DNA of 64,000 nt from UBA4416 sp964543545. GTDB taxonomy: Bacteria; Bacteroidota; Bacteroidia; B-17B0; Aurantibacillaceae. Of this stretch, positions 43,698 through 50,396 are shown piece by piece. Each line of letters opens with the position of its first letter. Position 1 is the first letter of the stretch. The stretch covers positions 868,001 through 932,000 of the forward strand of contig CAZIYT010000001.1 in assembly GCA_964543545.1 (NCBI GenBank). The letters are read 5' to 3'. A program made the translations under genes and the position numbers. Below the pieces are notes generated by a model. That model made no database searches. It saw nothing but the letters and a program-made list of their open reading frames with translations, and had not been told where the DNA came from.

Positions 43698-45167
43698 ATG
43701 GCAAAAAAAGACATTAAGAAACCGGAATATTTCACCGACTGGAAATACGCCCCGGCTCCGGAATCCACAGATCATATCCGTTTGCAAAAGCAGTATGAGC
43801 TCTTTATCAATGGCAAATTTGTGAAGCCGGGCTCGGGGAAATATTTCGATACCATCAATCCGGCTACGGAAGAAAAAATTGCGTCGATCGCGGAAGCGAA
43901 TGAGAAAGACGTGGACACCGCGGTGAAAGCCGCCCGCAGCGCTTATGACAAGACCTGGAGCAAGATGCCCGCCAAAGAACGTGCGAAATACATCTACCGC
44001 ATTGCGCGGTTGATCCAGGAAAGGGCGCGTGAGCTCTCGGTGCTTGAAACCATGGACGGTGGCAAATCCATCCGCGAAAGCCGCGACATTGATGTGCCTT
44101 TGGCTGCCAATCATTTCTTTTATTACGCGGGTTGGGCCGATAAGCTGGAATATGCTTTCCCGAACCGCAACCCGAAATCCTTAGGGGTGGCCGGGCAGGT
44201 CATTCCCTGGAATTTCCCTTTATTGATGGCTGCCTGGAAAATAGCGCCGGCCCTTGCCACAGGAAACACTGTCGTATTGAAGCCCGCAGAAACAACGTCG
44301 TTGACGGCTTTGAAACTGGCGGAGATCATCCAGGAGAGCGGATTGCCGGATGGCGTGGTGAATATCATCACCGGCCACGGACCGGTAGGCGCTTCTCTTG
44401 TGAATCATAAAGATGTGGATAAGATTGCCTTTACAGGAAGTACCAACGTGGGAAAATGGATTCAGAAAGCTGTGGCAGGCACCGATAAAAAACTCACGCT
44501 CGAGCTGGGCGGAAAAGCGGCAAATATCATTTTCGAAGATGCGCCGATCAACCAGGCGGTGGAAGGGATCGTGAACGGGATCTTCTTCAACCAGGGCCAT
44601 GTGTGCTGCGCAGGTTCCCGCCTGTTTGTGCAGGAAAGCGTAGCAGAGGAGGTGATCCGCAAATTGAAAGACCGTCTGGAAACCCTGATCGTAGGTGATC
44701 CATTGGATAAGAACACCGACATCGGTGCGATTAATTCCAAAATGCAACTGAACAAGATCAACGAATACCTCAAGATTGGCGTGAATGAAGGCGCGGAAAT
44801 GTACCAGAGCTCCTGCTCCATTCCGAAGAAGGGATTTTTTGTGCGCCCGACCTTGTTCTTAAATACCTCGCAATCGCACCGCATTTCGCAGGAAGAGATC
44901 TTTGGCCCGGTGCTGGCTATCCAAACCTTCCGCACGGTGGAGGAGGTGATCGAGAAAGCGAATAACATTCCTTATGGACTGAGCGCGGGTGTGTGGACTG
45001 ATAAGGGTTCCCGCATTTTCAACATGACGACGAAATTACGCGCGGGCGTTGTTTGGGCGAACACTTATAACAAGTTCGATCCGACCTCTCCTTTCGGCGG
45101 CTACAAGGAAAGCGGTTTTGGCAGGGAAGGCGGATTGCATGGGTTGATGCCGTATCTTAAGTTTTAA
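43698..45167 (+). CDS. Aldehyde dehydrogenase (likely acetaldehyde to acetate)
   Basis: The 489-residue NAD(P)-dependent ALDH has the full set of motifs: QVIPWNFPLLMAAWKIAPAL with the catalytic Asn near residue 160-175, FTGSTNVGKWIQKA near 245, the general base Glu in LELGGKAANIIF (near 267) and the nucleophile in NQGHVCCAGSRLF (near 302). The ending LHGLMPYLKF is normal. It probably oxidises the acetaldehyde released by DeoC. The gene downstream (45746-46624) is a partial, inactive-looking ALDH; together they total about 780 residues, the size of an ALDH16 protein. Confidence 0.94.
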   Translation: MAKKDIKKPEYFTDWKYAPAPESTDHIRLQKQYELFINGKFVKPGSGKYFDTINPATEEKIASIAEANEKDVDTAVKAARSAYDKTWSKMPAKERAKYIYRIARLIQERARELSVLETMDGGKSIRESRDIDVPLAANHFFYYAGWADKLEYAFPNRNPKSLGVAGQVIPWNFPLLMAAWKIAPALATGNTVVLKPAETTSLTALKLAEIIQESGLPDGVVNIITGHGPVGASLVNHKDVDKIAFTGSTNVGKWIQKAVAGTDKKLTLELGGKAANIIFEDAPINQAVEGIVNGIFFNQGHVCCAGSRLFVQESVAEEVIRKLKDRLETLIVGDPLDKNTDIGAINSKMQLNKINEYLKIGVNEGAEMYQSSCSIPKKGFFVRPTLFLNTSQSHRISQEEIFGPVLAIQTFRTVEEVIEKANNIPYGLSAGVWTDKGSRIFNMTTKLRAGVVWANTYNKFDPTSPFGGYKESGFGREGGLHGLMPYLKF

Positions 45168-45202
45168 TTAACCGCAGAGAGGCAAAGAAGGCGCGGAGTA
45201 CG
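45168..45202 (+). repeat. CGCAGAG/GCAAAG-type repeat array 1
   Basis: TTAACCGCAGAGAGGCAAAG, then AAGGCGCGGAGTACGCAAAG: degenerate 10-12-bp units (CGCAGAG, GCAAAG, CGCGGAG, CGCAAAG) right after the ALDH stop codon. It runs directly into the truncated GxxExxY tail. Confidence 0.85.
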
Positions 45203-45203
45203 C

Positions 45204-45245
45204 AAAGTAAAAAACGGAATACGAAGAGTAGTAAATAATTTATAA
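45204..45245 (+). pseudogene. 3' fragment of a second GxxExxY gene
   Basis: In one frame this reads KVKNGIRRVVNNL followed by a stop. The intact GxxExxY gene ends KVKNGIQRVVNNL, so 12 of 13 residues match. The fragment has no start and no upstream coding sequence, because repeat array 1 replaces it. It is the end of a deleted or duplicated copy of the same gene, about 440 bp before the end of the intact copy. Confidence 0.75.
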
Positions 45246-45257
45246 AGCAATGCAAAT

Positions 45258-45303
45258 GTTCTCCGCGGTCTTTGCGAAAAAACTCAGCGGTGTTTGCGGT
45301 TAA
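45258..45303 (-). repeat. CGCAGAG-type repeat array 2 (inverted orientation)
   Basis: TTCTCCGCGGTCTTTGCGAA, then AAAACTCAGCGGTGTTTGCGGTTAAG: units CTCCGCGG, CTTTGCG and GTTTGCGGTTAA are the reverse complement of array 1 units. It lies immediately upstream of the intact GxxExxY gene. Confidence 0.85.
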
Positions 45304-45310
45304 GGTTTTT

Positions 45311-45688
45311 ATGATTGAGAATGACATATCGCAGATCATCATCGGATGTGCGATTAAGGTCCATACTGCTTTGGGGCCGGGCTTTTTAGAATCGGCTTAT
45401 GAAGAGTGTCTGTATTATGAATTAGTAAAAGCAGGATTAAAGGTAGAAAAGCAAAAGGCTCTGCCTTTAATTTATGAAGACATAAAGTTGGAAGTGGGTT
45501 ATCGTTTAGATTTGATTGTTGAGGATAGGGTGATCGTAGAAATTAAGGCATGTGAAGGATTAAACGATGTTCATTTAGCGCAGGTGTTGACCTATTTGAA
45601 ATTAAGTAATGTGAAACTGGGATTGTTGATCAATTTCAACGTGTCGAAAGTGAAAAATGGAATACAAAGAGTAGTAAATAATCTATAA
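45311..45688 (+). CDS. GxxExxY family protein (PD-(D/E)XK nuclease-like)
   Basis: The 125-residue protein, started at ATG 45311, carries the family motif GPGFLESAYEECL (G-x-x-E-x-x-Y near residues 25-31). It then shows a PD-(D/E)XK-like core: VGYRLDLIVEDRVIVEIKA, with Asp and the E-x-K pair expected for a divalent-metal nuclease site, and a Gln in HLAQVLTYLKL. No biochemical activity is established for the family. The gene interrupts the ALDH pair, is embedded in CGCAGAG-type repeats on both sides and has a truncated copy of its own 3' end just upstream. Its A+T-rich codons differ from the neighbours, pointing to a mobile or transferred unit. Confidence 0.88.
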   Translation: MIENDISQIIIGCAIKVHTALGPGFLESAYEECLYYELVKAGLKVEKQKALPLIYEDIKLEVGYRLDLIVEDRVIVEIKACEGLNDVHLAQVLTYLKLSNVKLGLLINFNVSKVKNGIQRVVNNL

Positions 45689-45689
45689 A

Positions 45690-45735
45690 ACCTCTGCGGG
45701 CTCTGCGAAAACTCTTTGCGATCTCTGCGGTTAAG
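45690..45735 (-). repeat. CGCAGAG-type repeat array 3 (inverted orientation)
   Basis: CCTCTGCGGGCTCTGCGAAA, then ACTCTTTGCGATCTCTGCGGTTAAG: units CTCTGCGG, CTCTGCG, CTTTGCG and CTCTGCGGTTAA. Same orientation as array 2; the gene is thus flanked by direct repeats. Confidence 0.85.
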
Positions 45736-45745
45736 CATTTGAAAG

Positions 45746-46624
45746 ATGGACAGAATAGAAGTTTTAAAAACATACAAGATCTTTATCGGTGGGGCTTTTC
45801 CGAGGACGGAGAGTGGCCGGTATTATCCTTTAAAATTGAAAAACAACATGACGGTGAATGTGAGCTTATCATCCCGGAAAGATTTCAGGAATGCCGTTGT
45901 CTCGGCACGTGGTGCCTTCAGTGGCTGGAGCAGCCGCGCAGCCTTTAACCGCGGGCAGATCCTGTACCGCATTGCCGAAATGCTGGAAGGCCGTAAAGAG
46001 CAGTTCCTGGAAGAGCTGAAGCAACTGGGCTACACGGCAGCCGCTGCCAAGAAAGAAGTCGAGCAAAGCATCGACCGCCTGGTGTATTACGCCGGCTGGT
46101 GCGACAAATACCAGCAGCTGTTCAGCTCGGTGAATCCCGTGGCGAGCTCGCATTTCAATTTTTCGGTGCCGGAGCCGATGGGCGTGGTCGCCATTATGGC
46201 TGATGAGTCTACCGCCTTACTGGGACTGGTGTCTGTCCTCGCTCCCTGCATTGCAGGAGGAAACACCTGCATCGTGCTGGCTTCCGAAACAAAGCCGACC
46301 TGCGCCATTACCTTTGCGGAAGTGATTGCTACCAGCGACGTTCCGGGCGGCGTGGTGAATATTGTGACGGGCAACCGAAAAGAATTACATGCACATTTTT
46401 CTTCGCACATGGATGTGAATGCGGTGATCAACTGCAACGATGAAAAAGACTTTAATAAAGTGATGGGCGAAAATGCTTCGCTGAATGTGAAGCGTACCTT
46501 TACCTGGGTCAGGAACTGGAGCGATGAGAAAGAGCAGGGGCCGTATTACATCACCGACCTGCAGGAAGTGAAAACCACCTGGCATCCGATCGAGAACATC
46601 GGGATCTCAGGGATTAAATATTAA
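45746..46624 (+). CDS. Partial, non-catalytic aldehyde dehydrogenase domain protein (ALDH16-like second domain)
   Basis: The 292 residues match only the NAD-binding N-terminal half of an ALDH: KIFIGGAFPRTESGRYYPL at the start, AVVSARGAFSGWSSRAAFNR, RIAEMLEGRKEQFLEELKQL, VPEPMGVVAIMADES in place of the usual PWN motif, APCIAGGNTCIVLASE and VPGGVVNIVTGN. The catalytic Cys domain is missing; after NAVINCNDEKDF the sequence jumps to a short unrelated tail ending in WHPIENIGISGIKY. ALDH16 proteins have just such a degenerate second ALDH domain fused to an active one. I infer that this gene and the ALDH gene upstream form a two-chain ALDH16 equivalent. It is not frameshifted and uses normal codons, so it is probably functional. 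Confidence 0.82.
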   Translation: MDRIEVLKTYKIFIGGAFPRTESGRYYPLKLKNNMTVNVSLSSRKDFRNAVVSARGAFSGWSSRAAFNRGQILYRIAEMLEGRKEQFLEELKQLGYTAAAAKKEVEQSIDRLVYYAGWCDKYQQLFSSVNPVASSHFNFSVPEPMGVVAIMADESTALLGLVSVLAPCIAGGNTCIVLASETKPTCAITFAEVIATSDVPGGVVNIVTGNRKELHAHFSSHMDVNAVINCNDEKDFNKVMGENASLNVKRTFTWVRNWSDEKEQGPYYITDLQEVKTTWHPIENIGISGIKY

Positions 46625-46626
46625 GA

Positions 46627-46716
46627 ACTAACCGCAGAGAACGCAAAGAAAAGACACAAAGGCCACAGAGTTCTTTGCGTTTTTTTATCAATACTCTGCG
46701 CTCTTTGCGGTTCCGG
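46627..46716. repeat. CGCAGAG-type repeat cluster 4
   Basis: AACCGCAGAGAACGCAAAGA starts the left half, 3 bp past the ALDH-like stop codon context; TTCTTTGCG and CTCTGCGCTCTTTGCGGTT form the right half in inverted orientation. The two halves could pair as a large imperfect hairpin. Confidence 0.8.
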
Positions 46717-46854
46717 TTTATACTGCGTGAAGGATTGCAATGAAAATCCTTTTTGCCGGACACTGAGCGCAGCCAAAGTGTGGAAAAAAGATTGAAATGG
46801 AAAGCCTGACGGTCCCGACGTGTCGGGACGGCACGCCCAAAATCTAATCCATTG

Positions 46855-46916
46855 CTCTTTTTCTTTGCGTTCCCCTCAGTTCCACACTCTGCGATCTTTG
46901 CGTTTAAGTGTTCCAA
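46855..46916 (-). repeat. CGCAGAG-type repeat cluster 5
   Basis: Units TTCTTTGCGTTC, CTCTGCGATCTTTGCGTTTAAG in inverted orientation, ending 15 bp before the leuS -33 element. Confidence 0.75.
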
Positions 46917-46931
46917 TAAGCCCTGAAAATC

Positions 46932-46962
46932 TTTGCCTCTTCGCCCGTAAATCCTATCTTTA
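46932..46962 (+). promoter_or_regulatory. Promoter of leuS
   Basis: TTTG at 46932-46935, a 19-nt spacer and TATCTTTA at 46955-46962 fit the Bacteroidota promoter (TAnnTTTG) with one mismatch. The start codon is 22 nt downstream. Confidence 0.65.
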
Positions 46963-46984
46963 CACCTCGCAAAATCAACGCATT

Positions 46985-49954
46985 ATGGAATACAATTTCA
47001 GAGAGATAGAAACGACGTGGCAGGAATACTGGGCAACACACAAAACCTTTGCCGCCAAAGACGGTGGCGATAAGCCCAAATACTATGTATTGGACATGTT
47101 CCCCTATCCGTCAGGAGCGGGGCTGCACGTAGGGCATCCGCTCGGCTATATCGCCTCTGACATTATCGCGCGCTACAAGCGCCATAAAGGGTTTAACGTG
47201 CTGCACCCGATGGGTTACGACAGCTTCGGTTTGCCGGCAGAGCAATATGCGATTCAAACGGGGCAGCATCCTAAGATCACCACTGAGCAGAACATTGCGC
47301 GCTACCGCGAGCAGCTTGATAAGATCGGTTTCTCCTTCGACTGGGACCGCGAAGTAAGAACCTCCGACCCGGAATATTATAAATGGACCCAGTGGATCTT
47401 CATTCAGATTTTTAATTCCTGGTATAACCCACGCAACAACAAGGCGGAGCACATTGATACGCTCATCCACATCTTTGCAACGGAAGGCTTCAAAGGAACG
47501 ACCCATGATATTCTGACCGGCGATATTGAAAAAGACCTGAATGCCTTTACGGCGGAGGAGTGGAAAAATTTTGACGAGAAAAAGCGCAGCGATGTGCTGA
47601 TGAATTTCCGCCTGGCTTACCTCGGGGAGTCTTTTGTAAACTGGTGTCCCGCTTTGGGAACGGTGTTGGCGAATGATGAGATCAAGGATGGTGTGAGCGA
47701 GCGCGGCGGTCATCCCGTAGAGCGCAAGATGATGAAACAATGGAGCATGCGCATTACGGCCTATGCCCAGCGTTTGCTCGACGGGCTTGAGGAGCTCGAC
47801 TGGACGGACAGCTTAAAGGAAGCGCAACGCAACTGGATTGGCAGAAGCGAGGGAAGCTCCATGAAGTTTGAGGTGGATGGGCATCGCGGAACTTTCATTG
47901 AAGTATTTACGACGAGGCCGGATACGGTGTATGGTGTGGCTTATGTGGCCATTGCGCCGGAGCATGAACTGGTTTCCCTGTTGACGAAAGAAGACCGTAA
48001 GGAAGAAGTAGATGAGTATGTGGCAAAGGCGAAGAACCGCAGCGAGCGTGAGCGCCAGGCGGATGTGAACAAGATCACCGGCGTGTATACCGGTACGGAT
48101 TTCATTCATCCATTGACGGGAGAGATCCTGCCGATATGGATCGCTGATTATGTATTGGCAGGATACGGAACAGGTGCGGTGATGGCCGTACCGGCGCATG
48201 ATGAGCGTGATTTTAAATTTGCGAATCATTTTGAGATTAGCTTCACGCAGGTGATCGAACCGACACGTGAGCATAATTTCCGCGCAGAGCCCTGGACGGA
48301 AAAAGAAGGGAAAATGAAGCACTCGATGTCATTAAACGGACTGGAAGTGAAAGAGGCGATCAAGCGTGCGATTGAAGAGATAGAAAAAGAAGGATTGGGA
48401 AAAGGCAAGGTAAACTACCGCCTGCGCGACGCCGTGTTTGGACGCCAGCGCTATTGGGGAGAGCCGATCCCGGTGTATTACAAAAACGATATTCCTTACG
48501 TGCTGGAAGAAAGCGAGCTGCCTTTAGTATTGCCGGAAGTGGATAAATACTTACCGACCGAAGACGGTGAGCCACCTTTGGCCAGGGCGAAGGACTGGTT
48601 CTATTCCCCCTTGGAAGGGGGTGCCCGAAGGGCGGGGGATGTAACGGAAAAATATCCTTACGAATATAGTACGATGCCGGGCTGGGCGGGAAGCTCCTGG
48701 TATTTCCTGCGCTACATGGATGCGCATAACAAAGGAAAATTTGCGAGTGAAGATTTAATGAACTACTGGAAGCAGGTGGACCTCTACATTGGCGGAAGCG
48801 AGCACGCCACAGGGCATTTGCTCTACGTGCGTTTCTGGACCAAGATCCTGAAAGACCTTGGTTATATTGGGGTGGACGAACCGGCGAAGAAATTGATTAA
48901 CCAGGGGATGATACAGGGTACTTCTGAAATGATATATAATACATATATGACACATCCACGTTTTGATGGAACTGAAGAAGAATGGGATGAGGCTCTAAGA
49001 CATCCTGAGGATTATAATGATTTTATTAGCGCTGATATATTAAATCAGCTTGAAGATCTTCCACTGCCAATAGAACGAAATGTCGATATAAATTTAACAC
49101 AGAACTCAGAATTAGACATAAAAGGATACATAAAGTGGAGGCCTGAGTATGTTAATTATAAATTTAGATGTGAAGGAGGATTCTGGAAAAATGGCATTTT
49201 TATTAGAACTGGGGAAGGCTCAGATAAATTTAAAACTAAGTCTATTGTAGAAAAGATGTCCAAGTCAAAGTGGAATGTTCAAACTCCCGACGACATCTGT
49301 GAAAAATACGGTGCCGATACACTCCGCTTATACGAAATGTTCTTAGGACCCTTGGAGCAAAGCAAGCCCTGGAATACCAATGGCATTACGGGTGTGCATG
49401 GCTTCCTGAAAAAACTGTGGCGATTGTTTTATCAAACCGGCGCTTCTGCTTCGCTCAGCGACCAGCTTAGTGTTAGTAACGATGAACCAACCAAAGGCGA
49501 ATTAAAGACCCTGCATAAAACCATCAAAAAAATTACCGAAGACATTGAGCGTTTTTCCTTCAATACCTCGATCAGTAATTTTATGATCTGTGTGAACGAG
49601 CTCACCGATGCGAAATGCAACAAGCGCGCGGTGCTTGAGCCGTTGTTGATCTGCCTGTCCCCTTATGCGCCGCACATCACTGAAGAGCTCTGGAAGCAAT
49701 TGGGCCATAGCGAAAGCATTGCCCTGGCGCCTTTCCCGGATTTCAACGAGGCCTACCTGGTGGATGACCATGTCAACTATCCGGTTTCCTTCAATGGTAA
49801 AGTGAAATTCAACCTCGAGCTGCCTGCTACCTTAACGGTGGAAGAAGTGGAAGCGGAAGTGCGGAAGAACGAGAATACCCTGAAATTCCTGGATGGGAAA
49901 GAGCCTAAAAAAGTGATCGTGGTTCACAAGCGTATTGTGAATATGGTAGTATAG
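46985..49954 (+). CDS. leuS: Leucyl-tRNA synthetase
   Basis: LeuRS charges tRNA-Leu. From ATG 46985 the protein has 989 residues. The HIGH motif is HVGH in PYPSGAGLHVGHPLGY (near 48-51); the CP1 editing domain spans about 240-430 and contains FTTRPDTVYGVAYVAIAPEH and YGTGAVMAVPAHDERDF; TMPGWAGSSWYFLRYMD lies near 563; the KMSKS loop is near 757. Two oddities stand out: an in-frame palindromic insert encoding SPLEGGARRAGD near residues 541-552, and an A+T-rich block (residues about 645-767) with unusual codons. The reading frame is intact through both, so the enzyme should be active. An in-frame extension to 46820 runs through promoter and repeat sequence and is rejected. Confidence 0.95.
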   Translation: MEYNFREIETTWQEYWATHKTFAAKDGGDKPKYYVLDMFPYPSGAGLHVGHPLGYIASDIIARYKRHKGFNVLHPMGYDSFGLPAEQYAIQTGQHPKITTEQNIARYREQLDKIGFSFDWDREVRTSDPEYYKWTQWIFIQIFNSWYNPRNNKAEHIDTLIHIFATEGFKGTTHDILTGDIEKDLNAFTAEEWKNFDEKKRSDVLMNFRLAYLGESFVNWCPALGTVLANDEIKDGVSERGGHPVERKMMKQWSMRITAYAQRLLDGLEELDWTDSLKEAQRNWIGRSEGSSMKFEVDGHRGTFIEVFTTRPDTVYGVAYVAIAPEHELVSLLTKEDRKEEVDEYVAKAKNRSERERQADVNKITGVYTGTDFIHPLTGEILPIWIADYVLAGYGTGAVMAVPAHDERDFKFANHFEISFTQVIEPTREHNFRAEPWTEKEGKMKHSMSLNGLEVKEAIKRAIEEIEKEGLGKGKVNYRLRDAVFGRQRYWGEPIPVYYKNDIPYVLEESELPLVLPEVDKYLPTEDGEPPLARAKDWFYSPLEGGARRAGDVTEKYPYEYSTMPGWAGSSWYFLRYMDAHNKGKFASEDLMNYWKQVDLYIGGSEHATGHLLYVRFWTKILKDLGYIGVDEPAKKLINQGMIQGTSEMIYNTYMTHPRFDGTEEEWDEALRHPEDYNDFISADILNQLEDLPLPIERNVDINLTQNSELDIKGYIKWRPEYVNYKFRCEGGFWKNGIFIRTGEGSDKFKTKSIVEKMSKSKWNVQTPDDICEKYGADTLRLYEMFLGPLEQSKPWNTNGITGVHGFLKKLWRLFYQTGASASLSDQLSVSNDEPTKGELKTLHKTIKKITEDIERFSFNTSISNFMICVNELTDAKCNKRAVLEPLLICLSPYAPHITEELWKQLGHSESIALAPFPDFNEAYLVDDHVNYPVSFNGKVKFNLELPATLTVEEVEAEVRKNENTLKFLDGKEPKKVIVVHKRIVNMVV
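48605..48633. repeat. Palindromic repeat inserted in frame within leuS
   Basis: CCCCCTT-GG-AAGGGGG (48605-48620) and GCCC-GAA-GGGC (48623-48633) form two adjacent hairpins, followed by GGGGGAT. The form is that of intergenic Bacteroidota repeats, but here it is translated as part of LeuRS. Confidence 0.7.
48920..49285 (+). other. A+T-rich mosaic segment of leuS
   Basis: Between about 48920 and 49285 the gene switches to A+T-rich codons (ATA, AGA, TTA, GAT, AAT) while the flanks use G+C-richer codons. The protein in this block still aligns by eye with LeuRS of Bacteroidota (ERNVDIN, YIKWRPEYVNYKF, EKMSKSKWNV), so it is homologous replacement rather than random insertion. The edges are approximate. 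Confidence 0.7.
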
Positions 49955-50396
49955 CTTGGTAATGGAATACGGATAATCACAGATGATGCGGATGAGAACG
50001 GATCCGGACAGGATTTGTAAAAGATAATAAATATCAGATATACAATTAGCGAAAAGCTTCAGTATATAGAATACTGCGCCATGGGATGCAAAGGGTTTAG
50101 TTCCTTTACCGCGTCCGCCCGTGCCGATACGGACGGGCCTGTTCCTGCGCGGTAAAGAACCGCAGCGCAAGCGGAGCCCGGCGCAGCCCGATCCTTCCGC
50201 CCGCTCTTTGCGGAAGGAGGCGCCCAAAAAATGCTTATGATAGCTTCCCAAAAAATCTACTGATTTCCGTAAACGATCTGGAAAATTAATTCAGGCTTCA
50301 CACTAAAGAAGCGTCCCCGGCGTTACATAGCCGATTAGCTCCCCAAAATCCATACTATCAAAATAATTTACGACCTTGGTATAACCCTAACATGAA
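49955..50396. other. 442-bp gene-free region with structured repeats
   Basis: It starts with AATGGAATACGGATAATCAC and AGATGATGCGGATGAGAAC, related to the repeat after the photolyase gene (62569-62592). At 50104-50157 a hairpin CTTTACCGCG ... CGCGGTAAAG encloses a second one (CCGCCCGT / ACGGACGG). TTCCGC / GCGGAA arms and GGCGCCCAAAAAA follow to about 50232. I see no gene. Confidence 0.7.

Larger units (their letters stand above)
46625..46984. other. 360-bp region between ALDH domain gene and leuS
   Basis: The stretch holds two CGCAGAG-type repeat clusters (46627-46716 and 46855-46916), a perfect GTCCCGAC-GT-GTCGGGAC palindrome at 46812-46829, a GGACACTGAGCGCAGCC repeat unit near 46758, and the leuS promoter. 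I see no gene. Confidence 0.75.

Noticed and set aside
45168..46916. CGCAGAG arrays as a possible CRISPR array
   Set aside because: Units are only 7-12 bp, degenerate, and without regular unique spacers; no cas genes are present.
46820..46984. Longer LeuRS start at 46820
   Set aside because: The extension translates repeat cluster 5 and the promoter elements; LeuRS normally begins MEYNFREIE at 46985.
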